DNA of 64,000 nt from Acidocella sp. (GTDB lineage: Bacteria; Pseudomonadota; Alphaproteobacteria; Acetobacterales; Acetobacteraceae). Position 1 is the stretch's first letter. Each line of letters begins with the position of its first letter. The position numbers were made by a program, and so were the translations under genes. The DNA is taken from the NCBI GenBank assembly GCA_031291755.1, contig JARLIK010000017.1, positions 1-64,000 of the forward strand, in the 5' to 3' direction. The notes under the pieces were generated by a model. It worked only from the letters and a program-made list of their open reading frames with translations, did no database searches and was not told the origin of the DNA. Below are positions 36,356 through 45,900 of this stretch, piece by piece.

Positions 36356-37752
36356 GTCATGTTCCTATGTGCAAAAGCCCTCACCAGCCCCTCGATATGG
36401 GCCAGATCGTTCGGTGCACGGGTAAATATCTCGTCTCTCTCATATAGGTCAGCCAGGCGCGGCGGTAAGGCTGGCCGGAAACCCACGGCTTTTTCAATCG
36501 CATCGGGGAACTTCGCCGGATGCGCGGTTGCCGCCACAATCACCGGCAGCCCGACCGGCGCACAATCGCGCACCGCCGCCAAGCCCACCGCCGTATGCGG
36601 GTCGGCCAGATACCCGCTCTCCCGGTAGGTCCGGGCAATTTCGGCCAGCGTGCCGGGGTCATCGAGGGTAAAGCCCACAAACTCGCACTTCACCGCCCGC
36701 CATGCCGCCTCCGGCACCGCCATTTTTCCGGAAACCCGGAAATCCGCCATAATCGCGGCGGTTTCCTCAGCATTGCTGCCCACAAACGCATACAGCAGCC
36801 GCTCAAAGTTGGAGGACACCCCAATATCCATCGAGGGCGAATAACTCTCCGCCACGGTCCGCACGCTCATGTCGTTGGCGTTCAAAAACCGTGTCAGAAT
36901 ATCATTGCAGTTGCTCGCCACGATAAACTTGGCAATCGGCAGCCCCATCTGCTTGGCCACCCAGGCCGCCAGCACATTGCCGAAATTGCCGGTCGGCACG
37001 CACACCGCCACCTCGCGATCCGGCGCCCCCAGCGCCAGGGCCGATGCCACATAATAGGGTATCTGCCCGGCAATCCGCGCCCAGTTGATCGAATTCACCG
37101 CCGATAGCCCCATTTCCTTGCGGAACGGCGCATCGCCAAACATCGCCTTCACCAAATCCTGGCAATCATCAAAATTGCCCTTCACCGCGATATTCAGCAC
37201 GTTTTTCGCGGTCACGGTGGTCATCTGGCGGCGCTGCACCTCGCTGGTGCGCCCCTCGGGATGCAATATAGTGATATCAATATTGGCCCGCCCCGCCATC
37301 GCCTCGATCGCCGCCGAGCCGGTATCGCCGGAGGTTGCCCCCACAATCCGCACGCGCTCGCCCTTCTGCGCCAGCACATATTCAAACAAATGCCCCGCCA
37401 GTTGCAGCGCCAAATCCTTGAACGCCAGCGTCGGGCCATGGAACAATTCCAACGCGAAAATCGAGGTCCCCAGTTGCACCAGCGGCACCGTCGCGGCATG
37501 GCCAAACCCCGCATAGGCCCGGCGGCACATCGCCTGTAACTCCTTGAACGGGATACAATCCCCCACAAATGGCGCGATCACCCGGGCCGCCAGCTCGGCA
37601 TAGGGCAGCCCGCGCAGTGCCCGTAATTCCTCCTTGGAAAACACCGGCCAGGATTGCGGCATATACAGCCCGCCATCCTCCGCCAGCCCGGCCAGCAGCA
37701 CCCCCGAAAAATCCAATTCCGGAGCCTGCCCCCGCGTCGATACATATTTCAT
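36352..37752 (-). CDS. thrC: Threonine synthase
   Basis: A 466-residue PLP enzyme that converts O-phosphohomoserine to threonine. The N-terminal MKYVSTRG and the PLP lysine in GPTLAFKDLALQ (~residues 108-119) are diagnostic, followed by ATSGDTGSAAIEA and PTGNFGN phosphate-binding loops. It begins a minus-strand run with the M16 peptidase and pmbA. A palindrome lies between it and the hemW gene. Confidence 0.95.
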   Translation of the reverse strand: MKYVSTRGQAPELDFSGVLLAGLAEDGGLYMPQSWPVFSKEELRALRGLPYAELAARVIAPFVGDCIPFKELQAMCRRAYAGFGHAATVPLVQLGTSIFALELFHGPTLAFKDLALQLAGHLFEYVLAQKGERVRIVGATSGDTGSAAIEAMAGRANIDITILHPEGRTSEVQRRQMTTVTAKNVLNIAVKGNFDDCQDLVKAMFGDAPFRKEMGLSAVNSINWARIAGQIPYYVASALALGAPDREVAVCVPTGNFGNVLAAWVAKQMGLPIAKFIVASNCNDILTRFLNANDMSVRTVAESYSPSMDIGVSSNFERLLYAFVGSNAEETAAIMADFRVSGKMAVPEAAWRAVKCEFVGFTLDDPGTLAEIARTYRESGYLADPHTAVGLAAVRDCAPVGLPVIVAATAHPAKFPDAIEKAVGFRPALPPRLADLYERDEIFTRAPNDLAHIEGLVRAFAHRNMT

Positions 37753-37770
37753 CGCAATTCCATATTCCTA

Positions 37771-37804
37771 TCGTCATGGCCGGGCATGACCCGGCCATCC
37801 ACGC
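37771..37804. repeat. Dispersed palindrome (ATGGCCGGG type)
   Basis: ATGGCCGGG-CATGA-CCCGGCCAT (37776-37798) preceded by TCGTC and followed by CCACGCC. It matches the common alphaproteobacterial intergenic repeat and lies between thrC and hemW. Confidence 0.65.
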
Positions 37805-37827
37805 CTAAACCTGCAACACCCCTTAAA

Positions 37828-38976
37828 TCAGCGCACCAGCACCGGCAACAAAGCATCCAGCCGCTTGCGCCCCTCCAAGGTCGCCACCAGCCTTGTATCG
37901 CTCAACGCCAGATACCCCTCCTCAACCGCCGCCTGCAGCACATCCGGCTCCAACGCCTCCACCAATGCCATACCGGTCCGCCGCTCAAACTCCGCCGCCT
38001 CAATCCCCTCCGCCAGACGCAGCCCCATCAACAGCGCCTCCCGCGCCTGGTCCGCCTGGCTCACCACCTCCTCGGTGGTTGCGCCCGACCCCTTGGCCTC
38101 GACCAACTCCGCCCAAGCCTCTGGCCCCCGATGCCGCTGCGTCGCCCATAACTGCCCGCCGAGCGTGATCCGCCCATGCGCCCCCGGCCCAATCCCGGCG
38201 TAATCCTGATACCGCCAATAGGCCAGATTATGCCGGCTCTCGCCCCCCGGTTTGGCGTAATTCGAAATCTCATATTGCCGCAGCCCAAACTTCGCTGCCG
38301 CCTCGGCCGTCGCATCATACAAGGCGGCTGCCACCTCATCATCCGGCAACGCAAATTCACCCCTGGCATACAGAGTGGCAAACTTCGTCCCCTGCTCAAT
38401 CGTCAACTGATACAGCGAGAGATGATCCGCCGCCAATGACAGCGCTTGAGCCAATTCCGCCCGCCACGCAGTTTCAGTTTGTCCAGGCCGTGCATAGATC
38501 AAATCAAATGACAACCGTGGAAAAATTTTTCGCGCCAACTCGATGGCCGCCACCGCCTGCCGCGCCGAATGCTCGCGCCCCAGAAACTTCAACGCCGCCT
38601 CATCAAAACTCTGCACGCCGATCGACACCCGGTTCACCCCCGCTTGCGCGTAACCGGCAAACCGCCCAGCCTCGATGCTCGTCGGGTTGGCTTCCAGCGT
38701 CATTTCAACATCATCGGCGAAGTTAAAATACCGCCGCGCATCCTCAATCAGCGCCGCCACATTGTCCGGGTCCAGCAGGCTCGGCGTGCCACCGCCAAAA
38801 AATATCGAGGTTAATTTGCGCCGCCCCAGCCGTGCCGCCTCGAACGCCATCTCAGCCCGCAACGCCGCCACCATCCGGCTTTGCGGAATTTGCGCCCGCA
38901 CATGCGAGTTAAAATCGCAATACGGGCATTTGCTCAGGCAAAACGGCCAATGAATATAAAGCGCCAGGCTCTCCAT
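37828..38976 (-). CDS. hemW: Radical SAM haem chaperone HemW
   Basis: A 382-residue radical SAM protein of the coproporphyrinogen III oxidase-like family. The cluster motif CLSKCPYCDF carries C-x3-C-x2-C, followed by FFGGGTPSLL and LTLEANPT (as MTLEANPT). HemW binds haem and inserts it into respiratory proteins. The absence of the fourth Cys that follows CPYC-x-C in HemN (CDF here) supports the chaperone rather than the oxidase. It is followed by a DUF952 gene on the same strand and is likely housekeeping. Confidence 0.9.
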   Translation of the reverse strand: MESLALYIHWPFCLSKCPYCDFNSHVRAQIPQSRMVAALRAEMAFEAARLGRRKLTSIFFGGGTPSLLDPDNVAALIEDARRYFNFADDVEMTLEANPTSIEAGRFAGYAQAGVNRVSIGVQSFDEAALKFLGREHSARQAVAAIELARKIFPRLSFDLIYARPGQTETAWRAELAQALSLAADHLSLYQLTIEQGTKFATLYARGEFALPDDEVAAALYDATAEAAAKFGLRQYEISNYAKPGGESRHNLAYWRYQDYAGIGPGAHGRITLGGQLWATQRHRGPEAWAELVEAKGSGATTEEVVSQADQAREALLMGLRLAEGIEAAEFERRTGMALVEALEPDVLQAAVEEGYLALSDTRLVATLEGRKRLDALLPVLVR

Positions 38977-38985
38977 CGGGTCTCT

Positions 38986-39282
38986 CTAGCCCAACGCCTC
39001 CCAGCTCACCACCGCATCCATCGTCAGCCGCCCGTATAAATGCGGAAACAGCGCCCCGCCGCGCGAGACCTCCCATTTCACCGCATCCCCCAGCCGGTCC
39101 AAATCCACCGCCGCCACCACTAGCCCGGTTTGCCCGGCGAAATGCCTGGCCAGCGTCTCGCCCAACTGTTCGGCGGTTGAGAGATGCACATACCCATCCG
39201 CCACATCCACCGCCGCCCCTGCAAACCGCCCTCCTTGCAAATCCGCCCATTGCCCCGCCGTTAACACCTTATACGCCAGCAT
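38986..39282 (-). CDS. DUF952 family protein
   Basis: A 98-residue protein starting MLAYKVLTAGQW, with VDVADGYVHLSTAEQLGETL and the C-terminal EVSRGGALFPHLYG segment of the DUF952 (PF06108) family. ATG at 39282 fits the family N-terminus better than an upstream in-frame start. It stops 10 bp before hemW, so the two are cotranscribed. Members are related to glutathione-S-transferase-like or ADP-ribose-binding folds, but no biochemical role is established. Confidence 0.88.
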   Translation of the reverse strand: MLAYKVLTAGQWADLQGGRFAGAAVDVADGYVHLSTAEQLGETLARHFAGQTGLVVAAVDLDRLGDAVKWEVSRGGALFPHLYGRLTMDAVVSWEALG

Positions 39283-39347
39283 CCACCCCTCCCTTGACCC
39301 CACCCCGCTCCTATAGTTAACGTTTACGTCAACTTGATCGGCGCCTC

Positions 39348-39842
39348 ATGTTCTCCCAGCACACCTTACAGAAATTCATCAACCTCTGGCCGCCGCTTTT
39401 CTTCGCCGGCATCCGCGCCCGCGTCGTCACCCCAGATTTCCGCACCATCAAGGCCGAGCTTCGCTTACGCTGGTGGAACCGCAACTCCATGGGCACCCAG
39501 TTCGGCGGCAGCCTGTTCGCCATGACCGACCCATTCTATATGCTGATGCTGCAACAGAATCTCGGCCCCCGTTACATCGTGTGGGACAAAGCCGCGGCCA
39601 TCAACTTCATCGCGCCCGGACGCGGCACCGTGCACGCCAAATTCACATTGTCGCAGGCCCAGCTTGACGAAATCATCACCGCCACGGCGGACGGCGAAAA
39701 ATTCCTGCCCACCTACCAGGTCGAAATCCGCGATAAATCCAACACCCTCTTCGCCACCGTCACCCGCACCCTCTACATCCGCCTGAAACCGCAACACCGC
39801 CCTGCCCGCCAACCCCTTGGCACGGTCACATCACCCCCCTAA
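39348..39842 (+). CDS. DUF4442 hotdog-fold protein
   Basis: A 164-residue protein with a hotdog fold and the family pattern FFAGIRARVVTPDFRTIKAELRLRWWNRNSMGTQFGGSLFAMTDPF. The GG-x-L-F-A-M-T-D-P helix is where thioesterases keep the catalytic Asp. It probably acts as an acyl-CoA thioesterase-like protein. It is followed within about 10 bp by the ABC exporter genes. Substrate unknown. Confidence 0.8.
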   Translation: MFSQHTLQKFINLWPPLFFAGIRARVVTPDFRTIKAELRLRWWNRNSMGTQFGGSLFAMTDPFYMLMLQQNLGPRYIVWDKAAAINFIAPGRGTVHAKFTLSQAQLDEIITATADGEKFLPTYQVEIRDKSNTLFATVTRTLYIRLKPQHRPARQPLGTVTSPP

Positions 39843-39851
39843 TCGGAATGC

Positions 39852-40591
39852 ATGCGCTTAAACACCAACGCCATTATCGTCGAGCATCTCACCAAACAAT
39901 ACCCTACCACCCTGGCGGTCGATGATATCTCGTTCACCGTCCCCACCGGCAGCATCACCGGCCTGCTCGGCGGCAATGGGGCTGGTAAAACCACCACCAT
40001 CTCGATGCTGCTTGGCCTTCTGTCCCCACCTCCGGCAGCATCACCATCCTCGGGCACGACATGGCCACCCACCGTTTCGCCGCCCTCGCTCAGATGAATT
40101 TCTCCTCCCCCTACATCGCGCTCCCGGCGCGCCTGTCGGTCATCGAAAACCTGCGTGTCTATGGCCACCTCTATAACGTCCCGCACCTCGCCCGCCGCAT
40201 CGACGAGCTGGCCGCGCAATTCAACCTCGCCCCTCTGCTCAACCGCCTCGCCGGCGAACTCTCGGCGGGCCAGAAAACCCGCGTGGCGCTCGCCAAATCC
40301 CTCATCAACCTGCCAAAAATCCTGCTGCTCGATGAACCCACGGCCAGCCTCGACCCTGACACCGGCGACTTCGTGCGCACCACTCTTGAGGATTACCGCG
40401 CCACCCACAACGCCACCATTTTGCTGGCCTCGCACAACATGGCCGAGGTCGAGCGCCTGTGTGACGATGTGCTGATGATGAAAACCGGCAAAATCGTCGA
40501 CCGCGGCACGCCCGAAGGCCTAATTTCCCGCTACGGCCGCGAGGACATGGAACAGGTGTTTCTCGACATCGCCCGGAACACCGACATATGA
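39852..40591 (+). pseudogene. ABC transporter ATP-binding subunit with a frameshift
   Basis: The first 57 codons encode a normal ABC-2 ATPase start with Walker A GGNGAGKTT. At 40024-40027 a CCCC run is one C short. Adding one base would join LLSPTSGSITILGHD to the downstream frame, which holds LSAGQKTR (signature), LLLDEPTASLDP (Walker B) and the H-loop ASHNM. The reading frame is otherwise full length with no other defect. The lesion is therefore either a real inactivating mutation, a homopolymer sequencing error, or a phase change that ribosomes bypass. The permease gene follows with a small overlap. Confidence 0.8.
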
Positions 40592-41397
40592 AACCATTCG
40601 CCCAATCCGCCCGCCGCATCTACGGCCTGGTGTATCGCCATGTGGCACTCTACCGCCGCTCCTGGCCGCGCCTGCTGGAAATCTCCTATTGGCCAACCCT
40701 GGAACTGCTCATCTGGGGCTTCACCGCCAGCTATTTTTCGCACGCCACCCTCAACCCCGGCCTGCTGGCGGGCGGTGCGCTCATCGCGGGCGTGCTGCTG
40801 TGGGAGGTCACATTGCGCGGCCAGCTCGGCGTCACCTATTCCTTCCTCGAGGACATCTGGTCACGCAATCTCGGCCATGTGTTCGTCAGCCCACTGCGCC
40901 CCGCCGAGCTGGTGGCCTCGCTGCTGGTGGTTTCATTATTACGCACTTTGGTCGGCCTGTTTCCCGCCACAATTCTTGCCTACCTGCTTTACAGCTTCAA
41001 CATCCTGCACCTGGGGCCGGTACTTTTGCTGTTTTTTATCAACCTCCTCTTCATGGGCTGGTGGGTCGCCCTCCTCATCGTCGCTCTGCTGTTCCGCTAC
41101 GGCGCGGGGGCTGAGGCTCTGGCCTGGACAGTGGCCTTTGGCATCACCCCTTTTGCCTGTGTGTTCTACCCGGTGGCGGTGCTGCCGCCTTGGCTGCAAC
41201 CGCTGGCGCTGGCTCTGCCCGCCGCCCACATCTTCGAGGGCATGCGCGCCGCGTTACTTCACAATGTCACCGACATTCCCAACCTCGCCGCCGCCGCCGC
41301 CCTCAACGCCGCCTGGCTGCTCATCGCCGTCGCGGTGTTCGGCCTGCAATTCCGCGCCGCCCGCATCCGCGGCGCCCTCATATCCATCGGAGAATAA
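40588..41397 (+). CDS. ABC-2 type transporter permease
   Basis: A 269-residue membrane protein with six helices. VTLRGQLGVTYSFLEDIWSRNLGHVFVSPLRPAELVASLLVVSLLRTLVG matches the ABC-2 permease family, which exports drugs or glycans. Its start overlaps the end of the frameshifted ATPase gene, so the two form one exporter. The substrate is not evident. Confidence 0.88.
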   Translation: MKPFAQSARRIYGLVYRHVALYRRSWPRLLEISYWPTLELLIWGFTASYFSHATLNPGLLAGGALIAGVLLWEVTLRGQLGVTYSFLEDIWSRNLGHVFVSPLRPAELVASLLVVSLLRTLVGLFPATILAYLLYSFNILHLGPVLLLFFINLLFMGWWVALLIVALLFRYGAGAEALAWTVAFGITPFACVFYPVAVLPPWLQPLALALPAAHIFEGMRAALLHNVTDIPNLAAAAALNAAWLLIAVAVFGLQFRAARIRGALISIGE

Positions 41398-41399
41398 AC

Positions 41400-42011
41400 T
41401 TGGTGCATTTCTGGCTCATCCGCCACGCTCTGGTCCACCCGGACGCCCTCAACTTCCTCTACGGCACCAACGATGTCGCGGTTTGCGATACCACCATGAC
41501 CGCCGAAGCCCACCGCTACGCCGCCCTGGCCGCCCGCCTGCCCACGCCAGCCCGCCTGATCGTGACTCCTTTATCGCGCACCCAGCACACCGCCCGCGCT
41601 TTGTTCGCCGCCGGCTACCCCGCCCAATTCTGGGACATCGAGCCCGCCTTCGTGGAGCAAAATTTCGGCGACTGGCAGGGCACCCCCATCCATGAATTCG
41701 CCAACCGCCCCCCCGCCGAGCGCCACCCCTTCTGGCCGATCGCCGCCGCTGAAATCCCCCCCGGCGGCGAAAGCTTCGCCGACATGATCGAGCGCGTCGG
41801 CGTCGCAATGGACCGCCTGACTTACTCAGGTGACAAACAAATCATCATCATCAGCCACGGCGGGGCCATCCGCGCCGCCTGCGCCCACGCCCTGCAGCTC
41901 AATCCGCACCAGGCGCTGTCACTATCCGTTGAAAACATCTCGTTGACGCGCCTTGACTATAATGGTTGCGACTGGCGATTGGTTTCACTCAATGAACAAT
42001 TATCCACTTGA
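41400..42011 (+). CDS. Histidine phosphatase family protein
   Basis: A 203-residue phosphoglycerate mutase-like phosphatase. The catalytic histidine is in the N-terminal LIRHALV and the second in ISHGG (~residues 156-160). SRTQHTARALF holds the arginine of the pocket. TTG at 41400 (GGAG 7 nt before) or GTG at 41403 are the possible starts, because no ATG fits. It may dephosphorylate small phosphorylated metabolites. It overlaps no neighbour and ends shortly before the SYLF gene. Confidence 0.85.
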   Translation: MVHFWLIRHALVHPDALNFLYGTNDVAVCDTTMTAEAHRYAALAARLPTPARLIVTPLSRTQHTARALFAAGYPAQFWDIEPAFVEQNFGDWQGTPIHEFANRPPAERHPFWPIAAAEIPPGGESFADMIERVGVAMDRLTYSGDKQIIIISHGGAIRAACAHALQLNPHQALSLSVENISLTRLDYNGCDWRLVSLNEQLST

Positions 42012-42063
42012 GTTTTAGAATCCCCGCCCTCACTTACAGCCTAACATTACAGGAGCCGCACCC

Positions 42064-42738
42064 ATGAAAAGCCTTTTCCTCGCTGCCACGATGCTTGCCG
42101 CCACCCTGACCCCGCTGGCCGCCGCGCGCGCCGATTCCCCCCAGCATTTGGTCGATAGCTCGACCCTGGCGCTGGAAAGCCTGATGGAGGGCGCTCCCGG
42201 CCACCAGGCCCAGGATTTCCTGCGCAAGGCCCGCGCCGTGGTGATCTGCCCCGATATTTTCCGCGCCGGCTTCATGATCGGCGGCGAAGGCGGCGGCTGC
42301 GTGATGGTGGCCCGCGCCGCCGGCGGCTCCTGGTCCGCCCCGGCCTTCTACACCATGGGCTCCGGCAGCTTTGGCCTGCAAATTGGCGTGCAAAGCGCCA
42401 AAGTGCTGATGCTGGTGATGACCCAGGGCGGGCTGAACGCCCTGCTCAACTCGCAATTCAAAATCGGCGCTGACGCCGGGCTCACCGTCGCCACGCTCGG
42501 CGCTGGCGTCAACGGCTCAATGTCCACCGCCCTGAACGCCGACATCCTCACCTTGAGCAAAACCGAGGGCCTGTACGGCGGCATCTCGCTCGCCGGTTCG
42601 GTGTTCTCGAACGATTCCGGCACCGAGCAATCCTACTACGGCAATGTTGACGACGCCCGCGACATCGTCATCAACATGAAAGCCTCGAACCCCGGCGCCA
42701 ACCCACTACGCGCCATGCTGACTAAATTCGGCGGCTAA
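42064..42738 (+). CDS. SYLF/Ysc84 domain lipid-binding protein
   Basis: A 224-residue protein with an N-terminal signal peptide (MKSLFLAATMLAATLTPLAAARA). The mature part reads LRKARAVVICPDIFRAGFMIGGEGGGCVMVA, then TMGSGSFGLQIGVQSAK, then DAGLTVATLGAGVNGSMS. These are glycine-rich strands typical of the SYLF (DUF500) fold, which binds phosphoinositide-like lipids in eukaryotes and has unclear bacterial roles. Periplasmic localisation is likely. Confidence 0.88.
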   Translation: MKSLFLAATMLAATLTPLAAARADSPQHLVDSSTLALESLMEGAPGHQAQDFLRKARAVVICPDIFRAGFMIGGEGGGCVMVARAAGGSWSAPAFYTMGSGSFGLQIGVQSAKVLMLVMTQGGLNALLNSQFKIGADAGLTVATLGAGVNGSMSTALNADILTLSKTEGLYGGISLAGSVFSNDSGTEQSYYGNVDDARDIVINMKASNPGANPLRAMLTKFGG

Positions 42739-42751
42739 CCCGCCCCTTTAA

Positions 42752-42800
42752 GTCATCCCCGCGTCCCCTTATCGTCATCCCCGCGAAAGCGGGGACCCCC
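42752..42800. repeat. REP-like palindrome, full copy plus partial copy
   Basis: A partial copy (42752-42763, GTCATCCCCGCG) precedes a full one (42772-42800, TCGTCATCCCCGCG-AAAG-CGGGGACC). They lie between the SYLF gene and the Hint protein gene. Confidence 0.6.
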
Positions 42801-42932
42801 TCACCGGCGCGGTAACCCCCCTCCCCCCAATTGTTGCCATAAATTCATCCACCTCAGCGGCAATTCACATTGCCCTCAGCCTATCCAAACGATTAACGTT
42901 TCATTCATATTGCCGCGCAACATGGGTGAAAA

Positions 42933-45900
42933 ATGTCTGAAACAATCAGTACCTACCTAAACACCCCGATCACGGTCACATCGCCCAATGTCGTCATCAC
43001 CAGTCGTGGCGGGACCAACGGTTATGCCAGCATTACCGGTTATGGCATCTCCGCCGCCCTCTTCGCCCCAGGCTCGCTGGGGTCTGTTACCATCAACAAT
43101 GCCGGTGATATCTTCGGCAAAGATTCATCCGCACCTAATTCAATCGTCGTCGGCATCGCTCTGGCCCAGCCCGGCACCATCACCAACACCGGTGTCATCG
43201 GTGGCAACAGCGGCATTGGTATTATTGGCACAGTTGGCAGCAGCTACGTCAGGAATAGCCATCTGATACAAGCTTATTACGGCGCAGCTATTTACCTGCA
43301 AAGTAACGGCACTATCGCCAATACCGGACAAATAATCACATATAAGAACACGGGCAACACCGGTATCGAACTCAAAAGTGGTGGCCTAATAACGAATCTC
43401 GGTGGGGGGGTTATATCTGGCGGTCAAACCGGTATTTATCTTGATAATGGCGGAACAATCGTCAACGCCCATAATATTTCTGGCTATAATCAAGCCGGCA
43501 TCTATGACAGCGCGGGCAGCGCCCTCATCACCAACACCGGCAACATTGTTGGGGCTACCGCTGGCATCGTCCTCAAAGGCGGCGGCACGATCATCAATGA
43601 TGGCGGCATCACCGGCAATACATCAGACGCCATCAGCTTCGCCAGCGGCTTCGCCAACCGTCTCGTCCTGGAATCCGGCACCAACATCACCGGCCTTGTC
43701 GATGGCGGCAACAGCGTCGGCTCCAGCATCGTCAGCACACTTGAACTCGCAGGCCCCGGCGGCACCTATGTCACCGGTATCGGCAGCCAGTATATTAATT
43801 TCACCACCATCGTAAACGATGCCAATGCCAACTGGATCATCGGCGGCAGCAACACGCTCGCCAATGGCGCCACGCTCGATAATCTCGGCACCCTCGCCAT
43901 CAACGGCGCCTTCACCAACAATGGCATCGTCCTCACCGGCACGTCACCCTTAACCGTCAACGCTGCCGTTTACGGCACCGGCATTTTTGAACTTGGCGCC
44001 AATGCCAACGTGACTTTCACCAGCACCGCCGCCTCCAGCCAGACCGTCGAACTGCTCAGCCCCACCGCAACCCTCAGCGTCGATAACGCCTTCCAGGGTA
44101 AAATCATCGCCGCCTTTGTTCACACCCTTACCAGCCAGTTCACCGAATTTTTCGCAACCGAAACCATCATCGCCTCGGGTGGTGTCGGCACCTATCTGAT
44201 CAACAACAACGGAACGCCCTCCGCCCAGACCCTCAGCGCCGCCGTATTTGGCCCAAGCTCCCTCAGTAACCCCACCCTGCTGAACCAGGGCTTCATTGAC
44301 GCCAATGGCCCCAGCACCCTGGGTGCTTTCGATGCCGGCATTCTGCTTGGCGGCACCGGCAGCATCATCAATACCGGCACCATCCTCGGCCACACCGCGC
44401 TTGCCATTCTCGGCACCAGCGGCAGCAACTATGTCTATAATAGCAACCTTATCTACGGCACCTATGGCGGTGCCATGTATCTGCACAACACCAGCACCAT
44501 CATCAACAATGGTATCATCTTTGGTAAAAACACCATCGGCGGCCATGGCAGCGACACCGGCATCGAACTTGGCAGCGGTGGTACCGTCATCAACCGCACC
44601 AGCGGCACCATCGCCAGCCATGGCAATTACGCGGTCGATTCAAATGGGCCGCTCTCCGTCAGCAACGCTGGGCTCATCACCGGCTACAGCGGCATCAACA
44701 GCAACGGCACCGCGTTCATCTCGAATGCCAGCACGGGCTTTATCAATGCTTATCGTACCGGTATCGAACTCAATGGCGGTGGCACTGTTTTAAACGCGGG
44801 GGCCATTCAAGCCACTGGCACACAAACCACATACACGCCCTTCGTTGGCGTTTATCTCACTCAGGGCGGCGCGATTCTCAACAGCGGCAGCATCACGGGC
44901 CCGGTGGGTGTTAAAATCCTCGGCACCATCGGCGCGCCTGGCTATGTCGAAAATTCCCAGCTCATCTCCGCCAGCAGCACGGCCTCACCCAATGCAAATG
45001 TCAGCAACGGCTTTGTCAATTTCGGCGCTGGCGTTTACATCAATGTCGCCGGATCAGTTGTCAACAGCGGCACCATTATTGGCAATCATGCAGGTGTCGC
45101 CTTCAATAATTCAAATGGTGGGCGCGGCACCATCAATAACACCGGCAGCATTTCAAGTTCCGCCGGTTATGGCGTTCTGCTTGAAGATGGCGGCAGTGTC
45201 AGCAATAGCAGCATCATTTCCGGCTACCGCACCGGCATCCGCGCTGACAACGCCGTCACCACCATCTTCAACACCGGCATCATCCTGGGCACCGGCAACA
45301 CTTTCTCCGACAACGGCACGCTATCGGCTAAAAACTTAGGACCGGGCACCTATGTCAGCCACGGCATCGCGCTCAACAACGGCGGCACCATTTTCAATGA
45401 GGCCACCGGCACCATTTCCGCTGTGCAGGGCGTCGAAATTTCCGGCACCAACCACTCATATATATTCAATGCCGGGTTGATCGACGCCACCAACCGCTCA
45501 GGGATCAACCTGAAGGATTTGGGCACGGTCAATAATACTGGCACGATATTGGCCAACAACAGTGGCGTGCAATTATATAATGGCGGTTACTTTAAAAACG
45601 GCGGCCTCATTACTGCCACCAACAAGGTCGGCGTGTATCTGGCAAAATATGAAAACGTCACTAACAACGGCACCATCAATGCCAATTATGCGGGGATTTA
45701 CGCCTATAAAGGCGCCTATGTCCGCAACTCCGGCAATATCGCCTCCACGCTAAAAGCTGGCGTCTATCTCAAAGCCGCCGGTAATGTCTCCAACAGCGGC
45801 ACAATCATTGGCAATGGCTCCGGTGTCTTTTTGGCAAATGGGGTGGTGACCAACCTGCACCCAGGCACCATTATCGGTGGCGATGGCATCCTTGCCACCA

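Noticed and set aside
40020-40035. Programmed ribosomal frameshift in the ABC ATPase gene
   Set aside because: There is no slippery heptamer or downstream structure; a base loss or sequencing error is simpler.
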